Shown here: in pieces, positions 23,801 through 36,545 of the stretch
How positions within the stretch are numbered: position 1 is the first letter of the stretch
Layout of the letters: each line of letters begins with the position of its first letter
From: Lycocorax pyrrhopterus obiensis
Lineage: Eukaryota; Chordata; Aves; Passeriformes; Paradisaeidae
Direction of reading: 5' to 3'
NCBI GenBank assembly: GCA_014706295.1
Contig: JACSVZ010000001.1
Span: 84,628,237 to 84,692,236 of the forward strand
DNA length: 64,000 nt
Notes under the pieces: model-generated
Told to the model about the DNA's origin: nothing
Database searches by the model: none
What the model saw: only the letters and a program-made list of their open reading frames with translations
Translations under genes and position numbers: made by a program

Positions 23801-26800
23801 AATCCAATTGCTTCTGTAACAACAAAAGGTTTGTGAGGAACTGTGGAAAAGAGCATCACTGGATTCAAGGAAGCCTCTGGAGTTCAGAGTAGACCTACAT
23901 TATAATATATGTGTGTTCCTGCTTACATGCACCAAGGATGATTCTGGTTAGCTACTCCATAATACCAGTATCTGCTTGATACTGTCTTAGATGAACTGGA
24001 GGGAAAGGATTATTAGGGGAATAAATGATAGAAAAGAGAGGTGAGGAACCAAACGAAAGAACTGTATCAGACAATAGCAGAGATGTCAGACCTTCATGTG
24101 GGTTACCAAGTACAAACTCACTCTGTTGCTAACCTAGTACTTTTCACTGCTACTCTAAAAAAATCATGATTTCTATACTTTCATTGCAGAAACCACCTCT
24201 TTTTCCAATTAATTCTCTCAATACACACAAATATGGTATAACTATTGCAAAACCACTTCTCTCTAATCCTTGTACTATACCTCATTCATGAAATGGATAA
24301 AATTAAATCAGTCCACTGATGCTCATGTGGCATTCAGAGACTACTTGTTTCTGAGGGATCTTCTGAGAGCTTTTTGTTTTATCCCTTGTCTGGTCCCTAC
24401 CAAGAGGCTTAGAAATGAAATTGCTCTATTGTCTGGGAAATTCAGCCATTAAAGTAACAGTCCCCAAAGCGTGCCTTCCATTCCAATCCCAAAATTAATG
24501 GTTAGAAAACATCACATATGTATAAGCTAACATCCTTTTGGTCAATCTAACAAGTAGCCTTACTAGAGATTGTTCGGAGATTTCCAGAGCCATGGCTTCT
24601 GTCCAACACATCTCAACTGAAACATCCTTACTGCTGCTGCCAAATGAATGCAAACGCAGTCGTTTTGTGTGTTCCCTGTTCAAGCTGCACCCTGTTCTGG
24701 TTAGTTGGACCTGCTGGAATGCTGTAGCACTACTGCTTCTGGAGGGGCCGTATCACCCAAAGAAATGGAGACTGAGGATCATGCTCAAGCCTGGACCCTC
24801 ATTATCCTCACTGTTAGATGCTACACGTTGCCTGAAGTCCTGCCTGTTCTGGGTAATTCCAGCTGGTTCCTTCCAGGTCAAAACTGCTCTAGAAGGAGCC
24901 AGACTTATGAAGTGTGGACATGAACAAGCACCTTTTGTTCTGCAGTTTAGACACAGCCACTTTCTACTACCAGAGGTGCCTGATACTGTTACCTGAAATA
25001 CAAGTACCCAAGAATTCAAATTATATCAATTACATATTTTTCTTTACCCATTTGAAAGTAATAGTAGATTTCAGGGGTGGTTGTTGGCAATGGAAATGTA
25101 TGTGCTTTCAGGTCTCTCTTAATAAGAGCTATCAACGACAACCACCTCACCAGTCACACTGGAATTTGAAGGTGGTGACTACGGAGCACCACTGCTGATT
25201 GATTTTGCAATAGTCGTTCTGAAGGGGTTTTGTACATTGTTTTGACCAGCCATTTAGACAGGGAATTATGGGGATAAGAGATTACATGATTAGAACTAAT
25301 CTTTACTGAAAAGTACTTAAACACATGCTCAGTAAACTATGGTCTGTTCTCAGCTATTAATCAGCCATTTGTACTATGACCACAAAAATGGATGGTAGAT
25401 ATGAGCTCCTCTTTCACAGAAGCATTTTCTGATAACAGCCAATCATCAAGCACAAACATATAGGTTTGTAGGGTTTTTCTTTGCCCTGAAAATGTAAACA
25501 AATAGAGGCCTGGGTTTTTTTCTGGAGAGCCTTTTTTTTTCCTAAGAACCAACATAAGCCTCTTTTGCATACTGTATATTCTGCAAGACTTCAATCAGCA
25601 ACATGGAAGCAAATTCAATGTATTTTGCACCTTCTCTCATGGGTTGCTCACTCTAAATGACCTTCATTTTAATATATTTTTTCTGTAACATTTTGGAGAT
25701 GATCTTTGTAATGTCCAACTCCTATCTGCTCCAGCTATTTTTTTCCAAAATTGGTAATAAGTATTAAATATGTGCCACTGCCAAATGCAATCATTTTCCG
25801 GTGTCTTACCTTGAATCTGCTCTGGCAGCCTCTGTGCATGTCTCCTTCGAGACCAGACTGGTTATTAAATTCCAGTTATTAGGAAACAAATTTAGGCTCA
25901 GGGCAACTTTTTCTACTAAACCTTTGTCAAATGCATGAATTACTTTGTCTACAAACAACCGTTCTCCTACAGGTTTATATTCAGTTCGTGAGTCATAGAT
26001 TTCACAAACAACAAAAAGGTTTTATTTGTGAAAAAGTGAGGATTTCCTAAAGCAGTGGTTTGTGGTCAGTATTAGCTTAAATTGATTTCCTAGGAATAGG
26101 AGCATGAGATATTTGCACACACAATCTAAAGTCTTCTTCTTTATTACAGCCAACTCTTTGGTCCTTATCACCTGCATTGCCAAAGCCATTTTCAGGCTTC
26201 ACAGAGTAGAATAAGAGGATTGAAAGAAATTTAGCATTTCAATTATGGAGATAATAAGTGAAATAAGATCCTCTAATTCTCTCAGCTTCCCAAACTCTGT
26301 AGTAAGACTAAAACATTAATGTCCCTCTGCTGCTCTCCTCTCAAAGAAACCACGTGTGTTGTCACAGGTGTCAACATGGATCAACATGATGAAGTACCAG
26401 TACCCCCAAAAAGCAAATATATCATATAACAGAACTTAGTTCAGCTTTGACCCAGCAGCCCACTTTGTTCCACAGAGCATCTGGTCATGGCTTGCTAACC
26501 TTTCTTGTTCCTACTGCCCATGAGGATATCACAGATGTGGTTCCTGGTGAAAGATTTTGGTTCTCCAGCACATCTCAAATGATAACAATAAGAAAAAAAA
26601 ATCTTCCAGAGATGGAAAAAACACTAATGTACTGTTTTTCTAAAGCATCTATTGATATATCAAGCTCATAAAATTTATCTGGCATAAATTTTGACAGATA
26701 TACGATTCCCTTCTTTTTATTCTTACCAAAGATAATAACTGTGCTTGCTCTGACAGTCCTTAGGGAAGGGATAATTTACTAAAGTGTGTGAATGGGAGAC

Positions 26801-27940
26801 TGGTTGGTCTCCACATGTCTCCTGATGCCTCTGGAGACTATAATCGTGCTCATCAGCTGAGATGATGGTGTTTATGCCATTTTAGTACCACAGAGACCTG
26901 TCTGGCCCTCAGCTGCCACTGGAGAAAGTCATGGGTTTCTTATAGGTGTGGTGACATATCAACCACAGACATATTGGGGGATGTCTCGGATGACATTTAA
27001 AATGCTGATAAATGTCTGTGTCTTGGCAGGTTTATTATCCCTGGGGGATATTTTTCCAACTTCCACTCTGCTTCCTTCATTTTTAGGGGTCTTCTTGATG
27101 AGGAAAAGGATCTCTCGTATTTTCCACTAGTAAAAGAAATAAATTTTCCTTAGTACCATTATGAGTGTCTTCCAATGTGGTGATCATCCAGTTAGTTCAA
27201 TACTTTTTAGTGTGGGGATTCCTAAGTAAACTCTGCTCTTCACAGACCCCTCTCCCCATTTAGCTTTTGTGCCCATGCCTCTATAACTGCAGTAAGTGCA
27301 GCACTGAATTCTTTTACTACTAGTAATAAATTCACTATCCAGTACTCAAGGCTAGCAGTGAAAACAACTATTTTTGGCAACATAATAGTGTGTGTGCCAC
27401 GTCCAACTTCATAACTGTCCCATTTACTTCCAGTTCAATAGTGTATTTATCTCCAAATGAACTGCTGCTCATTGCTCCTGGGAGGATTAATCTGAGAAAC
27501 ACACATTTTGGCTCTTGCCAAGTTTTGCAAAGCGATATAATCCATCCTCCTTCTCACATCTTTCCTTTAGTGACACCCAGTGGGTTGGCTTCTGTTAACT
27601 AACTCTGCTCCTCAAACTCCACATGCTTTTTGCTGCAGTCAAAGTTGTGATGCCGTACACAACTCTCTTCTCCTACAGTGTTAAGGATCTCAACCAGGAC
27701 ATAATTGTCCACCCACTACTCTGAGTCTGAACTTGGTCCTTTCTTTTGTTTATCAAATTCTTACATCTTTCCTTTCAGAACTCTTAGTGATGATCCTGCG
27801 CTTTGTTTACCCTCCCAGTCACAAGATTGGTGTTGTGATGTGACTTGGGCACGTTCAATCCCTCCTCCACTATTTTGTGCCACAGAAAAGCTAAGCAGGC
27901 TTGATGTGATCTTGGAAGAGCTCCAGCTGAATGACTGGCA
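20836..27940. other. Unique sequence, no gene or repeat recognised
   Basis: About 7.1 kb of AT-rich DNA. Open frames of up to 152 codons occur (24538-24996 +, 20783-21229 -), with competing frames on the opposite strand in places. None resembles a known protein or shows a coherent domain. No transposon family could be named. It is noticeably poor in CR1 compared with the first 20 kb. Confidence 0.45.
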
Positions 27941-27945
27941 GAAAA

Positions 27946-28009
27946 GCGCGGGATGCGCGTAACACAGAACACGGAGTCAGCGCGTTTGTGGCGCACACCG
28001 AGCATCGGC
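27946..28009. promoter_or_regulatory. Compact CpG cluster
   Basis: Ten CpGs fall in 64 bp, including three CGCG tetramers (27947, 27955, 27981). The densest CpG patch in the window, it sits in sequence with few other CpGs. It could be a short unmethylated regulatory element, a GC-rich transposon relic or a chance survival. The G6 run at 28015-28020 lies just downstream. No promoter box or splice site clearly accompanies it. Confidence 0.3.
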
Positions 28010-28020
28010 CCTGTGGGGGG

Positions 28021-29755
28021 CACAGCAGAGCACACTCATGTCTCAGTGTGCATGGAACCAACGGGATCCCTCACCAGAGACTCAGCCCCCAGAAATGCCA
28101 CGCACAGCTTCCACAGCCTTTTGTATCTCTGACTAAAGCCACTATTCATATTCCATGCTTACGGGGCAGAGAGCATTCCACATTCTTCTTTGCTTCAGTT
28201 TTATATAGTCCTTTTGGCTGGGGCAACAAAAAACTATCAAAGATATCGAGGATTTCAACCCAGCAATTGTTAGAAAAGGATCTGCATTTTGCTGGCATTC
28301 ACAGCTTGCAAAACTAGAGTGGTGTCACTTTTGTTACCCTCCACCTTCCTGGAGAATTCTAGCCTAGGTGAGACTGGCTTTGAAGTGTTTCACTCTCCTC
28401 CTCCATGTATTTTCTCTGTTCCTTTTAACTCCTTCTCTGAATCCTGTTCAGCAATCCCTTTGTTCTGACAGCATTTGCAAGAGGGCTTTTTTATGCCTGG
28501 TTTCATCTAGCCGGGAATAACCACAGAAATCTGATGTCACCTCCCCTGACCCAGAGACTGTGTCTTACTGACATGAGCATAGAGGTATCCACTGGTTATA
28601 TCAGAGAGGACTAACCTAAAAAGGGTTTGTCATTAGGCTTACTGCAGATAAGCCACCTGATTTTAAGGTTTAATTTCAAACCTGTATTCTAAAAAAATAC
28701 AGAAAATGTAACTACAAACAAAAGAAAAGTAATTATGATGAAAGACATTTGGGGATTACAATTGTGCAGTATTTTCCAGTGCCTTCAGGGGCATAAATAT
28801 ACATTTTTGCTTTTGTGCTATATCCAAGGAAATAAAATATACCAGTTCAGAAATGTGTTGGCAGGAAGTCTCTATGCTGTTCAATTTTGGCAGGATGCTA
28901 AGTATTAGATGCTAAATATTATTTGACCTCATGACTCACAGGAAAACAATGTGTACTTAAAGCACAGAAATAATTGCTCTACTTCAGTATGTCCAGCTTT
29001 CCTATATTTAAAAGCAATTCACCATCTGAAGACATTTCCAAATTGAATTGTTCTAACATTTAATCCCACATTGCCAATGACAACAGGATAGAATTTTTCT
29101 GAGTTTTTTTTCTTAATATTTCTCAGTTCTCTTTAGATGAATTCTTAGTGAGTTAATACTTACATCTGCTTTATATACTTATAGCTCTTCAACACAGTGA
29201 ATGCCAATTTCTGTCCTTAGGTTTATATCTTGGGGACTTTAGAAACCTGCAATTCTTTCTATTATTCTGTGTGTCTGCTCAGAATACATTTATACACATA
29301 TTATGCTTATGCTGTGTACGTGTAATGTCTCTTTTGACTTTACACAGCAGCTCAGCAAGAATATAGTCATATTCAGTAGATGTAAGGTTGTGTATTTATT
29401 TGTATAGGAAAAATTTTACACCTTCAGTTCTTCCTGTAAAGTATTAACCCTCTTTCTGAGCCACCACCCTGAAGAATTATGTCACTGAAAACAGAGTTAA
29501 AGGCAACCACAGGAAAAAAAATAATAAGCTGTAGTTTTGAAAAGTACTTTACGTAATACTTTTAAAGCTCACTACCAGGAACATGCCACTGATGGAATCC
29601 CATGATAGCCATAAAAATGAATAGTACCCTTTAATGCTTTCACCATCTAGACGTGTTTCACAAGGGTATAATATGTGGTGGGGTTTTTTAATTACAAAAC
29701 TTTCCCTTATTCACTCTGCCTGTGCAAAACAGATAAAATTTGAAATTTCTTACAG
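28021..29755. other. Unique AT-rich sequence, nothing recognised
   Basis: No repeat or gene recognised. The 128-codon plus-strand frame that begins upstream at 27931 runs into this region to 28317 and is composition-driven at its CpG-rich start. Confidence 0.45.
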
Positions 29756-29918
29756 CTGTTGGTCCCTCCCCTGATCATCGGGCCCCCTTGCTCCGTAAGA
29801 GAACGATGGCTGATGGGGACATTTTGGAAAAAGTGAACATCGGTGAAGTGGGGGAAGGAAATGAAGAGACTAAGGGAGTGTTTCATGGGAATGCCTGCTT
29901 GAAATGTCATTCCTTTAG
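29756..29918 (+). CDS. Candidate internal coding exon (unrecognised protein)
   Basis: A 163-bp segment is preceded by an acceptor-like 'tgaaatttcttacag' (AG at 29754-29755) and followed by a donor-like tttag|gtgat (GT at 29919-29920). In the phase that skips two bases it is fully open for 53 codons with two bases left over, so both boundaries have the same phase. The peptide is polar and protein-like, with a Lys/Arg stretch at codons 13-15, a Gly/Glu-rich middle and a C-x2-C-H near the end. GC content and CpG retention (four CpGs) are higher than in the flanks. In-frame stops lie just after the donor. I do not recognise the protein, and no partner exon was found. A chance open frame in a conserved non-coding element is a real alternative. 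Confidence 0.25.
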
Positions 29919-29920
29919 GT

Positions 29921-32900
29921 GATATTGTAGGGTATCACCTGACAGTTACTCTAGGTCAGTATATCATGGGGACAGTTCTGCTACATCACCAGACTCCTGC
30001 ACCCTGCATAATCCTTGATGGATAGGCAAACAGTGTCTAACCTTCTTGAAAGAAACTTTATGGGTGAAATTAGCCCTGCAGTGTTAAGTGTTAGTATCAG
30101 AGTGCAATGTGTAACCAAATGTTTGATACTAGTGAGCTCGCTGGAAAGAAATGGATGCCAATTTCATCTTAGCTCTTGAGATTCATGGCTGCAGGGTGTC
30201 TGTCACAATCACAGCTAAATTTGAACAGTGATAGATCAGATTTATGACAAGGTTTGGATGGTTCAGGCATTATGTTTTAGCAGGAATACTTATCAGACTG
30301 GACAGAAATTAAAAATCTCCTCTATGCTTTAACACTTGGCTAGAGAAACAGCAAAAATAATTCACTTTTAAAGATGATATTTCTGGTCTGATTAACGCCT
30401 TCCTGACCAGCAAGTCCTAAAACACTCTGACCATGATAATGGATGTTCCTATTTTACAACATACACACACAGTGCATATAGGAGACAGAGTTAAGGTTGC
30501 CATGGAAACTTTACCTCCAGATTTTTTGGGTTTGTATAATTAAAATAACACAAGTACAATGTTGTAATAATTTAGTTTTACCTTGTAATTAATTATGTTC
30601 ACATTTTCTTTGGGTGGGAACTCTGTTTATCTGATGGGTACAGCCCAACGTGATAACTTTATTCAACATTTCCAAAAGTTGGTTTTCTAAGCAGGGGATA
30701 TTTTAAACTTGAGCCACTGTGCAGAAATGACTACAGTGCAGTACAGAAAGCGCTGCATCAGTGTTAAACCAGGTGGTTCAGCTGCTGGTAAGGTAACCTC
30801 CACGGCAGCAATGAACTCAGCACAAGCTCTGCCATTGCACCGCAGGCTGTGCCAGCCCTAGCATAGGCTGATGCCGAGGTATGGAAAGATGCAGAACACT
30901 TCTGGGACCTGATTCGGACTCTCCAAAAGTAGCCACTGGCCCACACATATTTAATCCACCATGGGAAGCACCAGCAGTCCTCAGCCTTGCTCACCAGGGT
31001 TGCCCTCAACTCACTGATTCTTGGTTCACGTCTTCTTCTCCTATGCTCTTTCAGGTCAAGTCCCAACTTCTCCTGGATGTTCAGAAAACTTGAGTTAGCT
31101 CTGAGCATAGGAATATACTCAGATTCCTCACTCTACACTTAGGCTCTGGATTTTCAGAAGAGCTGACCTACAAACCTCATTGATGTTAACGATTGAAAGT
31201 GAGCAGCAAACAGCCTTCTTCAACAAGTCATCCAGATGAGGGCTTTTGTGTCTTACAGAAGTTGCATGAAGAGATCAGAAAAGAAGAATGGTCCTTGGAG
31301 CCCTTTGTCTGTTCAGTAAAGGGACACTCAACCTTTTGTGCTATCAACCTTTAGGGCAAGACATGCTATTTAAATAAGCAGCAGCCTTTCCTCCCCATTT
31401 GCTTCCTCAAGAGACCTGGACCCTGCCATAGGCTGTTTGCAAAGCAGAGGATACTCACACTGAGCATGGAGAGATCATTATTGATCTAATTGCAGTCATG
31501 GGCCACTGCTGACCCCGTGAACATGAGCTTCAAAGCCTGCATTTGATATACATGTGCAGATACTGCTGTCAGTGCTGCAGACGTGGAAAATGAGCTTTCT
31601 GAAGAGCCAGCTGGTTTAGTTAAGGGGAAAAGAACTAAAACCACTCAAGTTTTTGGCATTGTAATGAAATGAGACCTTACCATATATATGTCCGTACTGA
31701 GGAAGGAGTTTAGTTAAAATATTCAGTATAAGTCTCCTCCCTAAAGGAATAGCACTTAATACAAGTTAAAATATAATTGTATAATTGGAACTCAAGTGTT
31801 TGGGTTATGTAAAAGGTGCTGTAGGCGTATCAGCTTAGACAGAGGTAATTAGATCTTGTATATTAACATTTTTCCCTTAAAGGGATAATCAGCAATACTT
31901 TTAGTAGTGGAGATGCTCAAGCCTAGAAGCTTGGTGGGAAAAGATGCCTCATTTAGCCCTGTGTTTGCTTTGTTCCTACCTCTGTCACTGACTAGACTGA
32001 AAGAATATTTCTGCAGTAGACTACTTGCTTTATACAATCCACTCTGGGTGCCCACACAATGGCAATACTGCGACTGCTTTTGGTGAAATCAGCACAAAAC
32101 TGAATCACCTGCAAGCATCAATCATTGTGCTGAAAATAGGACTAGGTAGTGGTGTTAAATAATGCAATACCTGGCCTGTGTATTTAGTAATGGGTCATGC
32201 ACTGAAGCCACAGAAGAAGCCTGTGGCAAGGCCAGGAACAGAAGAAATCAGAGCTCTCTTGTCTCCTTGAGGCAAGGGTTAACATTTTACACAGATAAGA
32301 GTAACCAGCCACACACCACTGCTTAGCTCAGTCAGCCTGAAGGATACAATAACAACAAATATGGTTTTACTCACAGTAGGCTGAATGACAATCAATGGCA
32401 CTACAGCTTTGGAACATCCAATTGAAGCCCTTGAAAAATCAAGTGAGTGCACAGGAAGATAGGCTACTATTCCGTCATAGGATGAAGACAGGAGAATATT
32501 ATGGATTTCCTGGATTTTCAAATACATTGTAAAGTTTTCCAGAGAAAAGGAGCTTTTTATTTTGAAAACAGAACACTGCATCTTTAGAAAGTGGAACAGC
32601 AGAGCACAAATAAAAGATGGCTTCGGTTTTTAGAATTTTTCTTTTCAAGATAAAAGGAGAAATGTACAGTTCCTCAAGCCAGAAAAACAAAACAAAGCCA
32701 AACAAACCACCCACATACAAGGACTACTCCAGGTATTTTCTCATTTCATTGCTGCTATCCTGGTCTTTCATATACAAGAAAAAACATTCCAGGAAAGAAA
32801 TTCCAGGAAGAAAACCCAGACTTTAAGCTTCTCATTGAGAAGTTCATACCAAAATTTGGAATCCAATAAAAATCTCAACTGAAATCAAGAGAAAGTTAAT

Positions 32901-35900
32901 CCAAACTAAAAATATTTCCCCCACTTCATATTTCTCCCGTCACACCTGCTGAAGACCTCCCTATCTCGATTCTATACTATTCACTCACTATATGAGGCTT
33001 TCTAAGGAGTTTGAGAACAGTACAGATATCTTGTTTCTAGGTAAGTCAAAGCCTCTCTTGGTACCTGAAGGGGAAACCCTACTTTTTGGCTTTGTTCCTA
33101 AAGTCTCAAAAGATCAGGACTTGTGGATTGCAATAGCTGGGTAGCCTAAACAGAGATCTCTATTCAGTGCTTATCTGCATTGCTATAAGAGGCAAGAAGA
33201 AGGAAAGAATTGTCACCAATACCCGTAGGACAAGCTCCCTCGTCTTCCCTTTTTTTGACCCACATCATGAATACGACAGAGATGGGCAGCCCATTTCCAG
33301 AGGCATTCCCAGCACAAATATCAAGCAGCTCAATATAATTTTATCCCTAAGGCTAGTGACTAGAAATTCTCAATACACTTAATAAAGGATTTTCTTAAAT
33401 GCAGATATTTAGAACAAATAATATATAGCAACAGTTACAGAGCCCCTTAAAATAATTCAGAGCCTTTTTCACTTGCCCATTTTCCAAAGTGCATCTCTCC
33501 TAAAATGTGGTTTCCATTGTGGGATTGCACCTGAATCTGATCTTTGTAGACAGCAGCCGCGCACAACAGTGCATTTTGGAGCAGGGAAAAGCAGCAAGTC
33601 CATGTGTCTCTAAGCAGTCTGCACCCTCCTTTTAGGGGTCAAGTGGTAGCTCAGAGCAAGCTGCTGAACGGTTGTTTGTATCATCTCTGCAGGCAAGCAG
33701 AGTAGGGTATCTACAGCCAAAGAGGAGATGAAAACAGCTGTAGTTGATAGCAAACACTGCCAGAAGGTCACCACCACCTGGAGAGTGGTTGTTTCCAACC
33801 CAAAAGCTGTTGAGCTCAGGCGTCTCTGTTCTTATTTAGAGTGTTTAATTATAACTCATATTTTTAGCATTAGTGAAAACACATTGAAAAAAAATAAAGT
33901 GCTTTGCTCTTATTTTGGGATCTCACCTGTTAAACCATAAACATGAACCTATGAGGTCTTTCTCTTTTGGGAATGGCACTGCAACTTTAAGCATCATTAT
34001 ATAATCATGTGTCGAACATAGAATTATTCTACTTGCACACCATAGGTTCAAGTACACTATTATAAGGGGGAGAAATTCACTTCGTTTTCCAAACTTCACA
34101 CAGAGAAAATGTAATTTAAAGAGTTACAAGTTCAAAAAATGTTCAGCTCTTTCCAGTTTTCAGCACCTCCTCTTTTGTCCTGCTACAGCTTCATTATTTT
34201 CTTATTCTTTGTAGTACACAGCAGTCTTTTTGAATGAAAAGAAACCCTTCCACATTAGTCACAACAGGAAAACTAATTTTGCTTTGCAGCTGGTGAATGA
34301 AGATTATCAGAACTTTTATTCACATGAAGAAGATAACAATGTAATAGCTAAGGAACGCTGACAAAATGCTGTGTTTACTCTAATTTATCAGTTTTGCAAG
34401 CCTTGACTTGTTCTCAAAAAAGCTACCTAATGCAAGACTGCATTAGTTCTCTTTGGTAAATTTTGTGCCCTAAATTCAACTAAAATCTTACAGATACCAG
34501 GGGACCACATGTAGTGTTATACTCAATATTCATTTGATGCTTTGTGGAGCTAATGATAGGAAAAGCAAGAGAAGACAGTTTTCCAGGGCCTTGTGTTCCT
34601 TAAAAAGGCAGCAATATGTTCAGAACAAATAAACAAATTTCTTTAGATACCAAGTCTGACTGAGGTCAGAGAAAAGCATCTCAATAAAAAGCCCTAAACC
34701 TAATTTCTGCAGCTGAACTCCACCAAGGAATAGAGTCTTATTAAGTGCTGTGCCTTGGTCTTTAAGTCAGTCATTTGCAAGGTTTAGCCAAATCTGGAAT
34801 TACTAACATGGAGGTATTTCACTACAATACAATATCAGTCTTAGTTTGGGTCTCTGCATCAGCTTCTCACCATCTAACTAGAGGAATAAATTATGCAGGA
34901 AAATCAAAGCAGAATCTGCTCCCTTTCCTTTTCTTGCCTTATTTTAATTTTAGTTGCAATTAATTCAAGGAGTTAAAGCGTTCTTAATAAAGAAATGCTT
35001 AAAACACTTTAGCTAGATTTAACTTAATAGAGTTTTGACAACAAGTCATGTTATTATTTACTGCAGCATTCAAAGACCTGTTTGACTTCTCATTCTTGCA
35101 TAAGAACTTTCAGGGATGTGACAACATGTATTTTCTATATAAGGCAAATAGACCTCTGCATCACAAACATTTTTGACACTTTCAAAGGCAGTTTACAGCC
35201 TTAAACAGACATTCCGCTTCTCCCACCCACCCACCATCACATCCAAGGCCTACAGTCACCAAAGATTCAGAATTAAGAGTGGGAGTATTACTAATCTACC
35301 AGGTAAGTGCAGAGTTTAGTGACCTGTTTGTGTGCATGTCCACATACATGACAGGGTACGGACACGTATCCCTAGTCCTGTCTGCCGTTCTCTCTAGAAG
35401 TGCCCTCCTAACTTCCCTACCCAAACCAACCACATAAACTGACCTGGGGTCTAACAGTGAATTTTAAGTAAGAGCCAGTAACAGCAGAGAAGGCACACAT
35501 GCATATTGGAGAGGTAAAGCAAAGGAGGAGCTAAGGCATAAGCTGGATAAAGGAAGCACTGGAGAAACAGAAATTCTGCATGGGCAGATCCTCCAGAGGC
35601 ACTTCATTCCTGTCAAAAGCCAAGGGGACTGGTAGCTAATTATCTCAAGGATCACAACCTTACAGTCTCATAAACTCTTCCTTAGAACTTATTTAGAAAC
35701 AGAGGCATAAAAGGTGATGCCCGACCCCTGGGACAGAAGCCCCTACCATCCTGGCCCCTGGCAACACTCCCAACTTTAATCAGAAGAGGCCAAATCAACT
35801 TCCTACACATGTTCTATTGGATCAATGGAAGAACGGGGAGCAATATTCAGAACTTTCAACTTCCTTTCCCTAGTTTTAAACTCTGGATTGTGCTTCCCAT

Positions 35901-36030
35901 ATTTCCTTCCGTTTTAGCTGCAGCGATATTTCACCTGGCATTACTTAAAACCCAAACCATTTCGTCTGCAAAGAGAGGAGTACAGCTGCATGCTAAATCA
36001 CCTCTCATTTTTCCTGCTTTCAGTGAAATT
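29921..36030. other. Unique sequence, no gene or named repeat
   Basis: About 6.1 kb without a recognisable transposon. Minor features are a purine/pyrimidine-mixed GC-richer patch at 30770-31090 with open frames on both strands, and the A/C-rich tract at 32681-32720. CpGs are slightly enriched at 35820-35975, with an E-box (CACCTG near 35932). None is enough for a call. Confidence 0.45.
32681..32720. repeat. A/C-rich low-complexity tract
   Basis: Forty bases dominated by aaac, caaa and acaaacc units, similar to the tract at 18201-18275. Confidence 0.65.
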
Positions 36031-36087
36031 TGGATGAGGTCATTTACAGAGGTTCTTTCCAATCAACATTTCTAAGATTCTGTGATT
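36031..36087 (+). mobile_element. CR1 LINE terminal remnant
   Basis: The run 'tggatgaggtcatttacag', 'aggttctttccaatcaac', 'attctaagattctgtgatt' (approximate wording) follows the last 57 bp of CR1, with the 'gatgacctttagaggtcccttccaac' order and one octamer tail unit. Strongly diverged and extremely 5'-truncated. Confidence 0.65.
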
Positions 36088-36447
36088 ACTTTGTATGCGT
36101 TCTTGTAACGTGAGCTGACACATTCCTATCTGGGCTCCTTTCTTTTATGAATAACTAAAGACAGTAGAAGAAAACTCATCAGACTTCAGGACAACTAATT
36201 CTCATCTAATAACAGGAACTTTATCAACTCATGAAGCCCTACGCTGTCCCTCCTGGTGAATAAAAACAGTCAAGAAACAGCTGGTGTTCGCACGCAGAAT
36301 GTGGATTAGTTTGAGAGCATCTCCATTTCTCTGGCTCAGCACACTGTAAGTCTTTATTCCAATTACACAGGAAAGCAGTAGTTGCTAATGCTCTGTGGTG
36401 CAATCCAGCATCAGAAAGAGACTTATACATCAGATAGGCAATTGTAG

Positions 36448-36545
36448 ACAGCAAATCAAACCTCCAGTTTAGGAAGCTGCCTCCAACGCAAGGAGCAATA
36501 GCCTGAGGTTCAAATCCCAGCTTTATGAGGAAGATGCTGTTCGCT
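36448..36545 (+). mobile_element. tRNA-derived SINE head, MIR-like
   Basis: An exact RNA polymerase III B-box, GGTTCAAATCC, lies at 36507-36517. The surrounding 'gagcaatagcctga' and 'cagctttatga' match the MIR head order (gagccagactgcctg, B-box, cggctctgcca). No convincing A-box at tRNA spacing and no cloverleaf was found, so it is a SINE relic, not a tRNA gene. The 3' part of the element is not recognisable. Confidence 0.55.

Noticed and set aside
24538..24996. 152-codon open frame, plus strand
   Set aside because: No domain or family is recognisable, there are competing frames on both strands, and composition alone can explain the length.
36507..36517. B-box considered as part of a tRNA gene
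   Set aside because: No A-box at tRNA spacing and no cloverleaf. The context matches a MIR-like SINE head.
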